Source of the DNA: Burkholderiales bacterium
GTDB taxonomy: Bacteria > Pseudomonadota > Gammaproteobacteria > Burkholderiales > JAHFRG01
DNA length: 64,000 bases
Reading direction: 5' to 3'
NCBI GenBank assembly: GCA_035518095.1
Contig: DATIXX010000041.1
Location: forward strand, 62,001 to 126,000
Shown piece after piece: positions 44,970 through 54,218 of this stretch. A program made the translations under genes and the position numbers. Every line of letters begins with the position of its first letter. The stretch's first letter is position 1. The notes under the pieces were generated by a model. The model worked only from the letters and a program-made list of their open reading frames with translations, was not told the origin of the DNA and made no database searches.

Positions 44970-45665
44970 TCACCCAGGTAATCTGCCTGCAAGGAGATAT
45001 CCGCTGCCGCGCACCGTCCTAATCAATTTATCATGACCGTCCGACTGCAAGGCCAGGCGCAAACGGCGGATATGGACATCCACTGTACGCTCTTCCAGAA
45101 ATACGTGGTCACCCCAGACTTGATCCAGAAGTTGGGCACGAGAGTATACGCGGTCCGGGTGAGTCATCAAAAAGTGGAGCAAGCGAAACTCGGTCGGACC
45201 AATATGTAGTGAGCTATCGCCGACGTAGACCCGGTGAGAAACCGGGTCAAGAACCAGGGAACCGATCTTTACAGCATCATCCGTGGAGTGCGGCGCCCGC
45301 CTGCGCAGCACGGCTTTAACTCTCGCCAACAATTCCCGCGGCGAGAAGGGTTTGGTGATGTAATCGTCCACACCCTGTTCGAGACCTGCGACTTTGTTTT
45401 CTTCCTCTGCGCGCGCAGTGACCATGATGATGGGCACCGTCTTGGTGCGCGGATTGTTCCTGAGCTCGCGCGCGAACGCCAGACCTGAGCGACCCGGCAG
45501 CATCCAGTCCAGTAAAATCATATCCGGAAGCGAATTGTGCAAACTTTCCATTGCGATATTCGCATCGGGCGCGCGCTGCACGTCGTAACCTGCTCGGATC
45601 AACGTGGCGGCAAGTAACTCTTGAATCGCGGGCTCGTCCTCGACGACCAGCACTGTTGTGTTCAT
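44970..45665 (-). CDS. phoB: phosphate regulon response regulator PhoB
   Basis: Transcription factor that binds Pho boxes after phosphorylation by PhoR. 231 residues: receiver domain with VVEDEP at 8-12, phospho-acceptor Asp53 in LLDWMLPG and the later Lys in ITKPFSP; winged-helix domain from about 130 with RTVDVHIRRLRLAL and IRTVRGSGYLL. An earlier in-frame ATG at 45845 would add 60 non-conserved residues. The start at 45665 is the family's. It lies between phoU and the gene-free region, not next to phoR. Confidence 0.95.
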   Translation of the reverse strand: MNTTVLVVEDEPAIQELLAATLIRAGYDVQRAPDANIAMESLHNSLPDMILLDWMLPGRSGLAFARELRNNPRTKTVPIIMVTARAEEENKVAGLEQGVDDYITKPFSPRELLARVKAVLRRRAPHSTDDAVKIGSLVLDPVSHRVYVGDSSLHIGPTEFRLLHFLMTHPDRVYSRAQLLDQVWGDHVFLEERTVDVHIRRLRLALQSDGHDKLIRTVRGSGYLLAGRLPG

Positions 45666-45973
45666 ATAATCAATCTTTGAGCGATTCGCGTGTCGGCGGC
45701 ACGAGGGTTTTTCGGAGTTGCGTAGTGTGGAAGGAAAGCGGACGGGCTGCCACAAGAAACATTTTCGAACCCGGTGTGTATGCTGCTCCCGTCGCCCAAG
45801 CGTTTGCTTGCGGTGACGCGGGGCAGTTCCTACAGTTTGCGGCAATATCCCGCGCCCCGACCGTAGTTTTCAGCGTCTTCAATCTACGCCGAAATACTTT
45901 CATCGCGAGTCTGCCGGTGATCAACATTTGGGCGAAATCATGGCGCACTTCGCCTTGGGCCGAGCCTTGGTAA
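45666..45973. other. gene-free stretch between phoB and phoU
   Basis: The 308 bases between phoB and phoU have only an uncertain small frame on the minus strand (45670-45984, about 104 residues, no family). A forward frame there shares NTFIASLPVIN with the orphan frame NIYTASLPEMN near 33925; the DNA identity is about 27 of 36. No Pho box or terminator was recognised. Confidence 0.4.
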
Positions 45974-46675
45974 CTATTGGCCAATCTCCTGCTGGATTTC
46001 GGCCAAGCTCGCGTGCCGCACGTCCTTGCCTTTCACGGCATGCACTACGTATTCGCAAATGTTTTTGGCATGATCGCCGATACGCTCGATGGCCTTGGCG
46101 ATCAGCACGATTTCAATGCAAACGGAAATGGTGCGCGGATCTTCCATCATATAACTTGCCATTTGCCGTACGATACTTACGAATTCAGCGTCGACCCTCT
46201 CGTCTTCCGCCAGAACTTCTGCGGCCGCTTTGACGTCAAGCCGCGCAAGCGCGTCCAGCGCTTTTTGCACCATTTGCCGCGTCGTTTGCGAAACCCAGGT
46301 GAGTTCGTGCAGGTGCGCCACAGTAACCCGTTTGCTGTTGTGAACTTCCTGGCCTTTGGTGGTCACTTTTTTTGCCTCGTCTCCGATGCGTTCAAGATCG
46401 TTGGCTGTTTTAAGGAAGGTCATAATCATGCGCAAATCAATCGCAGCCGGCTGGCGCCGGCTTATGATCTGACTGCACAGCTGATCAATTTCCATCTCCA
46501 TGCTGTTAATGCGCTGCTCATCGGCAAGCAAATCGTGTTCAGCGTCATCGATGCCGGACTTTAGTGAATTGATAGCACGCAGCAACTGCTGTTCGACTAA
46601 ACCGCCCATGTTTAACACCATGGTGCGGATGGCCTCCATGTCGGCGTCGAACTGTCTTAAAGTGTGCTCATTCAC
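45974..46675 (-). CDS. phoU: phosphate signalling protein PhoU
   Basis: A 233-residue helical metal-binding protein that tells PhoR the state of the Pst transporter. Two copies of the three-helix repeat are visible; the metal-cluster motifs E/DxxxD are in ERIGDEAKKV (about residue 96) and ERIGDHAKNI (about 197). Normal family length. It follows pstB after 15 bases, within the operon pstS-pstC-pstA-pstB-phoU-phoB on the minus strand. Confidence 0.96.
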   Translation of the reverse strand: MNEHTLRQFDADMEAIRTMVLNMGGLVEQQLLRAINSLKSGIDDAEHDLLADEQRINSMEMEIDQLCSQIISRRQPAAIDLRMIMTFLKTANDLERIGDEAKKVTTKGQEVHNSKRVTVAHLHELTWVSQTTRQMVQKALDALARLDVKAAAEVLAEDERVDAEFVSIVRQMASYMMEDPRTISVCIEIVLIAKAIERIGDHAKNICEYVVHAVKGKDVRHASLAEIQQEIGQ

Positions 46676-46690
46676 GGTTCTTTCCTCTGT

Positions 46691-47464
46691 TTAGCCGAAG
46701 CGGCCGGTGATGTAGTCTTCTGTTTCCTTGCGCTTGGGCTTGACGAAAATCTGATCGGTTGGGCCGAATTCTATCAGCTCGCCCAGGTACATGTAGGCAG
46801 TATATTCCGAAACTCGCGCCGCCTGTTGCATGTTATGGGTGACGATGGCGATGGTGTAATCTTCCTTAAGTTCATGAATCAGCTCTTCGATGTGCGCTGT
46901 CGAAATAGGGTCCAGAGCCGAGGCAGGCTCGTCCAGCAACAGCACCTCCGGTTTTACCGCGATGGCGCGCGCAATGCACAGCCGCTGTTGTTGCCCTCCG
47001 GACAGGCTGGTGCCGCTTTGGTTTAGTTTATCCTTAACTTCTTCCCACAACGCTGCTTTGCGCAGCGCCCATTCAACCCGTTCTTCAAGTTCGCGCCGCG
47101 AGAGGCTTTCGTAAAGTTTGATTCCGAATGCGATATTGTCAAAAACAGACATGGGAAACGGGGTAGGTTTTTGAAACACCATTCCTACTTTGGCGCGCAG
47201 CATATTGACGTCCTGCCGCGGATCAAGAATGTTCTGCCCGTCCAGAAGTATTTCACCCCTTGCTTGCTGATTAGGGTACAACTCGTACATACGGTTAAAG
47301 GTGCGCAATAAGGTAGACTTACCGCAGCCCGACGGTCCTATAAATGCGGTTACCTGGTTTTCCAGTATTTCGAACGCCATGGGCTTTAACGCCTGATAGT
47401 TCCCGTAATAAAAGCTCAGGTTATTAATTTTGATCTTGGGTGCGTGTATGGTTGTATCGTCCAT
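46691..47464 (-). CDS. pstB: phosphate ABC transporter ATP-binding protein
   Basis: ATPase of the high-affinity phosphate importer. 257 residues with Walker [10 protein letters not shown] near 42-50, the Q-loop region [16 protein letters not shown], the signature [14 protein letters not shown] and Walker [14 protein letters not shown]. The PstB-typical [13 protein letters not shown] is present. It lies 17 bases after pstA and 15 before phoU. Confidence 0.97.
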   Translation of the reverse strand: MDDTTIHAPKIKINNLSFYYGNYQALKPMAFEILENQVTAFIGPSGCGKSTLLRTFNRMYELYPNQQARGEILLDGQNILDPRQDVNMLRAKVGMVFQKPTPFPMSVFDNIAFGIKLYESLSRRELEERVEWALRKAALWEEVKDKLNQSGTSLSGGQQQRLCIARAIAVKPEVLLLDEPASALDPISTAHIEELIHELKEDYTIAIVTHNMQQAARVSEYTAYMYLGELIEFGPTDQIFVKPKRKETEDYITGRFG

Positions 47465-47481
47465 GGGGGTTTCAGATCAGC

Positions 47482-48330
47482 TTATTGCAAAGGTATTTTT
47501 TCGCGAAACAGCGTTCGGCCGATGATGTTAAAAGCGAGGACGGCCACCGTAATCAGCAGCGCACCGCCCCACGCCAGCCGCTGCCAGTCATTGTACGGGC
47601 TCATTGCGAACTGGAAAATTACAACGGGCAGGTTCGCGATGGGTTGATTGAGGTTTGCCGACCCAAACTGATTGTTTAGAGCAGTAAAGAGCAGTGGTGC
47701 GGTCTCGCCGGCAATGCGCGCGACTGCAAGCAATATCCCAGTTAGGATACCGGCGCGCGAGGCGCGCAATGTAACCATCGTGATGATCTTCCAGCGCGGC
47801 GCGCCGAGGGCGGCCGCCGCTTCACGCAAACTGTTGGGTATGAGCCGCAGCATGTTCTCGGTGGTTTTTAAAACCACCGGAATCACTATTAGCGCAAGCG
47901 CGCACGCGCCGGCCCATCCGGAGAAGTGCTTCACGTTTGCGACGTAGACTGCATAAACAAAAAGCCCGATGACGATCGACGGCGCACTGAGAAGAATGTC
48001 ATTGATAAATCGCGTCGCGGGCGCAAGCCAGCCGCCACGCCCGTATTCTGCAAGGTAGGTGCCGGCAAGTATCCCCACAGGTGTGCCAATTATCACCGCG
48101 ATTGTCGTCATGAGAAGGCTACCGCCGATTGCATTCGCCAAGCCGCCATTACTTCCCGGAGGCGGAGTACTCTGCGTGAATATTGTCCAATCGATTGCTT
48201 GCAGCCCGTTGCTGAACAGGGTCCACAGTATCCAACCAAGCCAAAACAGACCGAAAGCCACAGCAAGCATGGAAACAAAAAGATTAAATGCGTTGATCAG
48301 CCGGCGGCGGCGGTAGATTGGAATCATCAT
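47482..48330 (-). CDS. pstA: phosphate ABC transporter permease PstA
   Basis: One of the two channel subunits of the phosphate importer. 282 residues with six membrane helices, the first at about 15-40. The EAA-type loop with the ATPase contact is around [19 protein letters not shown]. It begins 6 bases after pstC and partners with it. Confidence 0.96.
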   Translation of the reverse strand: MMIPIYRRRRLINAFNLFVSMLAVAFGLFWLGWILWTLFSNGLQAIDWTIFTQSTPPPGSNGGLANAIGGSLLMTTIAVIIGTPVGILAGTYLAEYGRGGWLAPATRFINDILLSAPSIVIGLFVYAVYVANVKHFSGWAGACALALIVIPVVLKTTENMLRLIPNSLREAAAALGAPRWKIITMVTLRASRAGILTGILLAVARIAGETAPLLFTALNNQFGSANLNQPIANLPVVIFQFAMSPYNDWQRLAWGGALLITVAVLAFNIIGRTLFREKIPLQ

Positions 48331-48336
48331 ATTGCC

Positions 48337-49356
48337 TCAGGTCTGGGCGCCTTCTCCTTTGGCGAGCTGAAGCAAGAGCAGCTTGGCAAGCGCAAGCACG
48401 ATTACGGTAATCAGAAATAATAGCAGCCCAAGTTCAACGAGCGCGGACGTGTATAGGTTGCCAACAGCTTCAGTGAATTCGTTGGCGAGCGTAGATGCAA
48501 TGCTGTTGCCCGGTGCAAGGAGCGACGTGTAGACCTGATGTGCATTGCCGATAACGAAGGTAACCGCCATAGTTTCGCCCAAAGCACGGCCCAGGCCAAG
48601 CAGAATCCCTCCCACCACGCCAACTTTTGTGTACGGCAGCACTACATGCCAGACCACTTCCCAAGTGGTCGCGCCAAGTCCATACGCGGATTCCTTAAGG
48701 AGGGGCGGCACCAGTTCAAATACGTCGCGCATTACAGAAGCGATAAAAGGAATGACCATGATGGCAAGGATGATGCCCGCAGTCAGCATCCCGATTCCTT
48801 GGGGAATACCGCTGAACAGCGGGCCGATTATGGGGAGCGCACCGACATACTTGATCAGCCACGGCTGCACGTAGTCTGCAAAGATTGGAGCAAACACGAA
48901 CAGTCCCCACATGCCGTAAATAATACTTGGAATCCCGGCCAGTAATTCTATGGCGATGCCCAGCGGTCGCTTGAGCCAGTTTGGCGAGAGCTCCGTCAGA
49001 AACAATGCGATGCCGAAACTTACCGGGATACCAATCAATAGCGCAATAAAGGAGGTTACCAGGGTGCCGTAAATTGGCACCAGGGCACCAAACTTCTCCG
49101 TTACCGGATCCCATGCCGTGCTGGTCAAAAAGCCGAAGCCAAACGCGCGCATTGACGGCAGGCTGCTGATCGCGAGCGAAATCAATATTCCCACCAGCAG
49201 CGCCAGGACCAAAAACGCGAAAACGCGCGTTGTATTGAGAAAAACGAGGTCAACAAAATACTGCCGCCCGAGACGGGCGGCGGTTAAAGGGCGCGAAATT
49301 ATTTTAGGAGTCGGCGGGCTTTTTACCCGCTCGATAGCAGTCACAACGGATGCCAT
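48337..49356 (-). CDS. pstC: phosphate ABC transporter permease PstC
   Basis: Channel subunit partner of PstA. 339 residues, a little longer than usual because of a basic N-terminal extension (about 40 residues, [20 protein letters not shown]). Helices start near residue 43. The coupling loop is around [19 protein letters not shown]. It follows pstS after 28 bases. Confidence 0.96.
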   Translation of the reverse strand: MASVVTAIERVKSPPTPKIISRPLTAARLGRQYFVDLVFLNTTRVFAFLVLALLVGILISLAISSLPSMRAFGFGFLTSTAWDPVTEKFGALVPIYGTLVTSFIALLIGIPVSFGIALFLTELSPNWLKRPLGIAIELLAGIPSIIYGMWGLFVFAPIFADYVQPWLIKYVGALPIIGPLFSGIPQGIGMLTAGIILAIMVIPFIASVMRDVFELVPPLLKESAYGLGATTWEVVWHVVLPYTKVGVVGGILLGLGRALGETMAVTFVIGNAHQVYTSLLAPGNSIASTLANEFTEAVGNLYTSALVELGLLLFLITVIVLALAKLLLLQLAKGEGAQT

Positions 49357-49384
49357 TTTACCTGCCTTCTTGAGGTCCTGTCAC

Positions 49385-50428
49385 TTACGGCCAAACGGGA
49401 TTGCCAGAAGCGTCCTTGATTTGGTTTTTCCAGTGCGACTGAATCAACGCGACCACGTTGTTCGGCAACGGCACGTAGTCAAGTTGTGCAGCGAGGCCGT
49501 CGCCGTTAGCATAAGCCCAGCTGAAAAATTTCAGCACTTCTTTAGCGCGCGCGGGTTTATCTTGAGTCTTATAAACCAGGATGAAGGTGGCGCCGCTGAT
49601 GGGCCATGCGTTGGCTCCGGGCTGATCCGTGAGAATTAGATACATGCCCGGCGCTTGGCTCCAGTCTGCGCCCGCCGCAGCTGCCTTGAATGTGTCAATG
49701 CTCGGCGCAACGAAGTTGCCGTCGCGATTCTTGACCAAACAGTAAGACATTTTATTTTGCAGCGCGTAGGCGTATTCCACATAGCCAATTGATCCATTAA
49801 GACGCAGCACATAGGACGCAACCCCTTCGTTGCCCTTGCCACCTACACCGGTTGGCCAAGCGATCGAGGTGCCTTCACCCACTTTATCTTTCCATTCCGG
49901 GCTTACCTTGGACAAATAGTTCGACCAGATGAACGTCGTGCCCGAGCCGTCCGAGCGATGGACTACAGTAATGTCTTGATCTGGCAAATTAACGTTACTG
50001 TTAAGCGCGGCGATGGCCGGGTCATTCCACTTTTTGATTTTGCCAAGATAAATGTCTGCCAAAACGGGCCCGCTCAAGCGAATTTCGCCGGGCTTGATGC
50101 CCTTAATATTGACTACCGGTACAGCACCGCCAACCACGGTCGGAAACTGCATAAGACCGTTTTTCTCGAGAATTTCCGGTTTCAGCGGCATATCGCTGGC
50201 GCCAAAATCTACGGTTTTATTCTGAATTTGCTTGATACCGCCGCCGGATCCGATTGACTGGTAATTCAGTTCATTCCCGGTCCTGCTATGATATGCCTCC
50301 GCCCATTTCGCGTAGATGGGATACGGGAATGTCGCGCCGGCCCCGGTGATTTCTACAGCGAAGACCGAGGCGCTGATGATCGCAGAACTTGCCAGAAGGA
50401 TAAATGTACTGATTTGTTTCGCACGCAT
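49385..50428 (-). CDS. pstS: phosphate-binding periplasmic protein PstS
   Basis: Periplasmic receptor for inorganic phosphate. 347 residues with a signal peptide (about 1-24) and the family start EITGAGATFPYPIYAKWAEAY. Ligand-binding blocks include SIGSGGGIKQI, VDFGASDMPL, HRSDGSGTTFIWSNYLS and TGVGGKGNEGVA. Several upstream in-frame codons exist, but the ATG at 50428 has GGAGAG just before it and a proper signal peptide. It is the first gene of the pst operon and has a good Pho promoter 58 bases upstream. Confidence 0.96.
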   Translation of the reverse strand: MRAKQISTFILLASSAIISASVFAVEITGAGATFPYPIYAKWAEAYHSRTGNELNYQSIGSGGGIKQIQNKTVDFGASDMPLKPEILEKNGLMQFPTVVGGAVPVVNIKGIKPGEIRLSGPVLADIYLGKIKKWNDPAIAALNSNVNLPDQDITVVHRSDGSGTTFIWSNYLSKVSPEWKDKVGEGTSIAWPTGVGGKGNEGVASYVLRLNGSIGYVEYAYALQNKMSYCLVKNRDGNFVAPSIDTFKAAAAGADWSQAPGMYLILTDQPGANAWPISGATFILVYKTQDKPARAKEVLKFFSWAYANGDGLAAQLDYVPLPNNVVALIQSHWKNQIKDASGNPVWP

Positions 50429-50469
50429 GGTGTTCTCTCCATTTTTAATTAGACCAAAACCAACGAATA

Positions 50470-50503
50470 ATTCTAATTGCCGACTGTGACAGATATGTGA
50501 CGT
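50470..50503 (-). promoter_or_regulatory. Pho box and -10 upstream of pstS
   Basis: On the minus strand ACGTCAC ATAT CTGTCAC (50486-50503) has the PhoB layout of two 7-base halves with a 4-base spacer, and the second half matches six of seven positions. After 10 bases comes TAGAAT (50470-50475), one change from TATAAT. This is the expected structure of a PhoB-dependent promoter, with the start of transcription about 35 bases before the pstS ATG. Confidence 0.85.
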
Positions 50504-50562
50504 GCGCGATTTAAGCGCTCGCATCCGGCGGTACTGCCGTAAATTGAAATAGTTAGCTGATT

Positions 50563-51468
50563 TCAGACGCGCTTGGCTGTGATAGCGCGCGAGACTTTTG
50601 ATATTGGCGCGCGGCCGAGATATTTGGATATAAACTGTCCGGCGTCTATTAGCAGGTCGAGATCTACTCCGGATTTGATCCCTAAGCCATTTAACATGTA
50701 GAGCACGTCTTCGCTCGCAACGTTGCCCGACGCGCCCGGTGCATAAGGACAGCCTCCAAGACCGGCAACTGAACTGTCGATCGCAGTTACCCCGCACTCC
50801 AACGCTGCGTAAACGTTCGCCAATGCTTGGCCGTAGGTATCGTGAAAATGTACTGCCAGTATTTCTAACGGTACTTGCTGTTCGACCGCCTTAATTAACA
50901 GCTTAGTTTTACCAGGGGTACCGACGCCGATAGTATCGCCGAGCGAAATTTCATAGCAGCCCATGGCGTAAAGCGACGTTGCGACTTCGGCAACCTTGCC
51001 GGGGTCGATCTCGCCTTCATAAGGACAGCCGAGCACGCAAGAGACGTAACCACGTACGCAGATGTTTTTTGAATGTGCGGCTTCGCACACCGCATTGAAT
51101 CGTTCCAGTCCCTCAGCGATTGAGCAATTGGTATTTTTATGAGAGAAGGTCTCGCTGGCGGCAGAAAACACTGCAATTTCCTGCGCGCCGGCCGCAAGCG
51201 CTGCCTCGAAGCCTTTCATGTTTGGCACCAATACCGGGTAGCTCACTCCGGGACGACGCGTGACACCGGCCATGACCTCCGCACCATCCGCCATCTGGGG
51301 AACCCATTTGGGCGACACAAAGCTGGTCGCTTCGATAACGGTCAGTCCAGTATCAGCAAGCCGTTCAATGAGCTCGATTTTAATAGGCGTAGGAACATAT
51401 GACGCCTCATTCTGCAGTCCATCGCGCGGACCGACCTCAATCATTTTTACGCGTTCTGGAATACTCAT
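50563..51468 (-). CDS. mvaB: hydroxymethylglutaryl-CoA lyase
   Basis: Splits 3-hydroxy-3-methylglutaryl-CoA into acetyl-CoA and acetoacetate, the last step of leucine degradation. 301 residues, TIM-barrel, with [16 protein letters not shown] at the start (metal Asp and catalytic Arg), [13 protein letters not shown], the metal-ligand HFHDTYG, and the active-site-loop Cys in [14 protein letters not shown]. Upstream enzymes of the pathway (liu genes) are not in the window. A LiuR-like site lies 82 bases before the ATG. Separate from the pst operon by about 130 bases. Confidence 0.95.
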   Translation of the reverse strand: MSIPERVKMIEVGPRDGLQNEASYVPTPIKIELIERLADTGLTVIEATSFVSPKWVPQMADGAEVMAGVTRRPGVSYPVLVPNMKGFEAALAAGAQEIAVFSAASETFSHKNTNCSIAEGLERFNAVCEAAHSKNICVRGYVSCVLGCPYEGEIDPGKVAEVATSLYAMGCYEISLGDTIGVGTPGKTKLLIKAVEQQVPLEILAVHFHDTYGQALANVYAALECGVTAIDSSVAGLGGCPYAPGASGNVASEDVLYMLNGLGIKSGVDLDLLIDAGQFISKYLGRAPISKVSRAITAKRV

Positions 51469-51549
51469 GGTAATTCCAAAGCCGGCTAAAGCGGACTTAA
51501 TCTATTTAAATTCAGGGATAACTACCACTGGAGTGACCATTCTGATACG

Positions 51550-51564
51550 TTTACGTAAACGTAA
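51550..51564. promoter_or_regulatory. LiuR-like operator upstream of the HMG-CoA lyase gene
   Basis: TTTACGTAAACGTAA is a near-palindrome in the 105 bases between the HMG-CoA lyase start and the end of the MerR-type regulator gene. It recurs almost exactly at 52006. This form resembles the binding motif known for LiuR-type regulators of branched-chain amino-acid degradation (recalled, not computed). Confidence 0.7.
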
Positions 51565-51573
51565 TGATCGCGC

Positions 51574-51960
51574 CTATTCGTATCGCTTTCCCTTAACCTC
51601 AGCAAATTGACCAAACTGCACCTCCAGCATAGCAATATCCGAGACCATGGCGTCGATGTCCTTTCTTAATTGGTTGAGTTGAGCATGCTTTGAGGCGAGA
51701 ACCTTGCAAAATTGTGCATGTGATATTTTTCCAACCTTGACGGAATCATAAAGGTCAAAAAACGCCTTAATTTCCCCAAGGGAAAATCCCAGGCGTCTGC
51801 TGCGCAAGATGATCTTAAGGCGAACGCGGTCACCCTTGCTGTAAATCCGGCGTTGCCCGTCGCGCACGGGGGCGAGCAAGTGCTGGTCTTCGTAGAAGCG
51901 TATGGCGCGAGTGGTGAGCTCGAATTCTTTTGCCAGCTCCGTTATAGTGAAATTAGTCAC
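51574..51960 (-). CDS. liuR: MerR-family regulator, LiuR-like
   Basis: A 128-residue MerR-type transcription factor. The N-terminal winged helix begins FTITELAKEFELTTRAIRFYEDQHLL, followed by VRDGQRRIYSKGDRVRLKIILRSRRLGFSLGEI-like sequence, then a long dimerisation helix to the end. It lacks the metal-binding cysteines of the MerR proper. The neighbours (HMG-CoA lyase downstream) and matching sites on both sides point to LiuR, regulator of leucine and fatty-acid use. It is divergent from phaC. Confidence 0.85.
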   Translation of the reverse strand: MTNFTITELAKEFELTTRAIRFYEDQHLLAPVRDGQRRIYSKGDRVRLKIILRSRRLGFSLGEIKAFFDLYDSVKVGKISHAQFCKVLASKHAQLNQLRKDIDAMVSDIAMLEVQFGQFAEVKGKRYE

Positions 51961-52005
51961 TTATTTCACTTTGATAATCAACAAATGCGTATGATACACT
52001 CTATC

Positions 52006-52020
52006 TTACGTAAACGTAAA
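52006..52020. promoter_or_regulatory. LiuR-like operator between liuR and phaC
   Basis: TTACGTAAACGTAAA, the twin of the site at 51550, lies in the 138-base divergent region, 46 bases from the regulator start and 79 from phaC. A possible phaC promoter, TTGATA at 51971 and TACACT at 51995 (18 apart), lies just before it, so binding could affect phaC as well as the regulator. The effect is inferred. Confidence 0.65.
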
Positions 52021-52098
52021 TGGGATTCTCCTCAAGGAAAGCCGGAATAGCTTATTTTTTGAGGTATGATGCGGTTTCAACGACAAAAATACTGAGTC

Positions 52099-53901
52099 AT
52101 GAGCAGTGAACAGCCCCCAGCGACGGGTGATCCGTTGCAGCTTTCCACGGTGTACGCCGAAGTCGCGAAACAGAGCCAGCAGCTGATGGCCGAATTCCTT
52201 CAGCGCCACGCGGGCGGGCTCGGGATGGCGCGAGAGCTGAATATCGGTAGGGCATTCTTTGAATTGACTACAAGGATGCTTGCAGATCCGTTCAAGCTGG
52301 CGGAAACCCAGTGGAAACTGTGGCAGGACTATGTCGCGCTATGGCACGGTTCGGTGATGAAAATGATGGGAGAACAAAACCGGCCGCCAATAGCGGAGCC
52401 ACACATCAGCGATAAGCGCTTCAAAGACGAGGCGTGGGAGAATAATTTTCTGTTTGACTATATCAAGCAGTCCTATCTTATCGCGGCACGCCATCTGCAC
52501 GGCGCAGTGTTAAGCGTTGACGGGCTGGATGAAAAGACCGCGAGAAAGGTGGATTTCTACACGCGCCAGTTCATTGATGCCCTGTCTCCCAGTAATTTTG
52601 TTCTGACTAATCCTGAAGTTTTACGCGAGACCGTGCAATCCGGGGGCCAAAATCTGATACAGGGGCTCAAAAACTTGCTGAAGGACCTCGACCGAGGAGA
52701 TCACAGACAATTACGCATCCGCATGACCGATCTGGAGGCGTTCAAGCTGGGCATGAACGTCGCCACCACGAAGGGCAAGGTCGTTTACCAGAATGAGCTG
52801 ATGCAACTGGTCCAGTACCAGCCGTCCACTAAAGAAGTATACCGACGGCCGTTGCTCATCATTCCGCCTTGGATTAACAAGTTCTACATTCTCGATCTGC
52901 GTGAGAACAATTCGTTCATCAAATGGGCAGTGGATCAAGGACACACGGTATTCGTGATTTCCTGGGTCAATCCGGACGAGAAGCTCGCACACAAGGATTT
53001 CAAGGATTATTTGGTTGAAGGATCACTTGCCGCGCTAGATGCAATCGAACAGGCTACTGACGAACAAAAAGTGAACGCCATAGGCTACTGCCTAGGCGGT
53101 ACCCTGCTTGCAGCCGCCCTAGCTTATCTGGCCGCAAAGAATGAGGAGCGCATCGCCAGCGCGACATTCCTAGCGACTCTCATCGATTTCAGCGAGCCCG
53201 GAGAGCTCGGCGTGTTCGTCGACGAGCACCAGGTGAGCGCTCTGGAAAAGCGCATGGAGGAGCGCGGCTATCTCGAAGGCTTTGAAATGGCGACCACCTT
53301 TAACATGCTGCGCTCGAATGATCTCATTTGGTCGTTTGTGGTGAACAATTATTTGCTGGGCAAGGATCCGTTTCCGTTCGACTTGCTGTATTGGAACTCC
53401 GACGCCACGCGCATGCCGGCGAAAATGCACAGTTTCTATCTGCGCAACATGTATATCAAAAATCTCTTGAAGCAGCCGGGCGGGTTAAAACTCGCAGGAG
53501 TGGCAATCGATATAAGCAAGGTTAAAACACCGGCGTACTTTCTTTCGACCGTCGAAGACCATATCGCGCCCTGGAAATCCACTTATGCCGGCACAAAATT
53601 ACTTGGCGGACCGGCGAAATTCGTGCTCGCAGGCTCGGGCCACATTGCCGGGGTAATCAATCCACCCTGCGCTAACAAGTATGGCTATCGAACCAACGCC
53701 AAACTGCCGCGTGAGCCGAACGCCTGGCTCAACAACGCCGCACATAATGAAGGCTCATGGTGGCCTGATTGGGGTAAATGGATTGAGGCTTACGGCGGCG
53801 CGCGCGTGCCTGCCCGTGTTCCCGGCAAGGGCCGCTTAAAAGCGCTCGAAGACGCACCAGGCTCTTACGTGAAGTTCCATCTGGATTCCAAAGGTCGGTA
53901 A
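52099..53901 (+). CDS. phaC: class I polyhydroxyalkanoate synthase
   Basis: Polymerises 3-hydroxyacyl-CoA into PHA granules. 600 residues, class I size. The lipase-like box is GYCLGG with the catalytic Cys at about 331; the catalytic Asp is in TVEDHIAPW and the His in GSGHIAGVINPP. The N-terminal domain with FELTTRMLADPFKLAE is typical. No phaA, phaB or phasin gene is in the window. It is divergent from the LiuR-like gene, with an operator in between, which suggests coupling with leucine-derived acetoacetate and acetyl-CoA. Confidence 0.95.
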   Translation: MSSEQPPATGDPLQLSTVYAEVAKQSQQLMAEFLQRHAGGLGMARELNIGRAFFELTTRMLADPFKLAETQWKLWQDYVALWHGSVMKMMGEQNRPPIAEPHISDKRFKDEAWENNFLFDYIKQSYLIAARHLHGAVLSVDGLDEKTARKVDFYTRQFIDALSPSNFVLTNPEVLRETVQSGGQNLIQGLKNLLKDLDRGDHRQLRIRMTDLEAFKLGMNVATTKGKVVYQNELMQLVQYQPSTKEVYRRPLLIIPPWINKFYILDLRENNSFIKWAVDQGHTVFVISWVNPDEKLAHKDFKDYLVEGSLAALDAIEQATDEQKVNAIGYCLGGTLLAAALAYLAAKNEERIASATFLATLIDFSEPGELGVFVDEHQVSALEKRMEERGYLEGFEMATTFNMLRSNDLIWSFVVNNYLLGKDPFPFDLLYWNSDATRMPAKMHSFYLRNMYIKNLLKQPGGLKLAGVAIDISKVKTPAYFLSTVEDHIAPWKSTYAGTKLLGGPAKFVLAGSGHIAGVINPPCANKYGYRTNAKLPREPNAWLNNAAHNEGSWWPDWGKWIEAYGGARVPARVPGKGRLKALEDAPGSYVKFHLDSKGR

Positions 53902-54218
53902 CCCGAAATATCTGGCTTTTGCCCCTTGGTGTGGGCAACGTTACTCCTGTACGCCGCTGGTTCAGGATCATGGTGCATGCCTGTCTTGACGAGAGCTGTT
54001 CGACGAAGCAAGCAACCGATTCCGGTCAGCGGCAATCGGTATAGGTGTCAAAAAAATTCCGCTTCAAATGCACAACCGCTATTCCGGGCTTGTGAGGGGA
54101 GTTCCGGTAACGAGTTTTCGGTGTTTTGCCCCGTAGTGATGGTGCTATAATCATTTTGTTTCTAGCCTCTCCCCCGCAAACGCAGACTACGCCGACGAAC
54201 CTTTATCGAGGTGCGACC
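53902..54218. other. intergenic region with an extended -10 promoter for aceE
   Basis: 317 bases without a gene. At 54143-54151, TGC followed by a perfect TATAAT makes an extended -10 element. The transcript would start about 60 bases before aceE. No strong -35 is apparent. No regulator site (for example PdhR-like) was recognised. Confidence 0.55.

Noticed and set aside
45670-45984. Small minus-strand open frame between phoB and phoU
   Set aside because: No homology signal, and the start overlaps the end of phoU; left as an uncertain frame in the gap entry.
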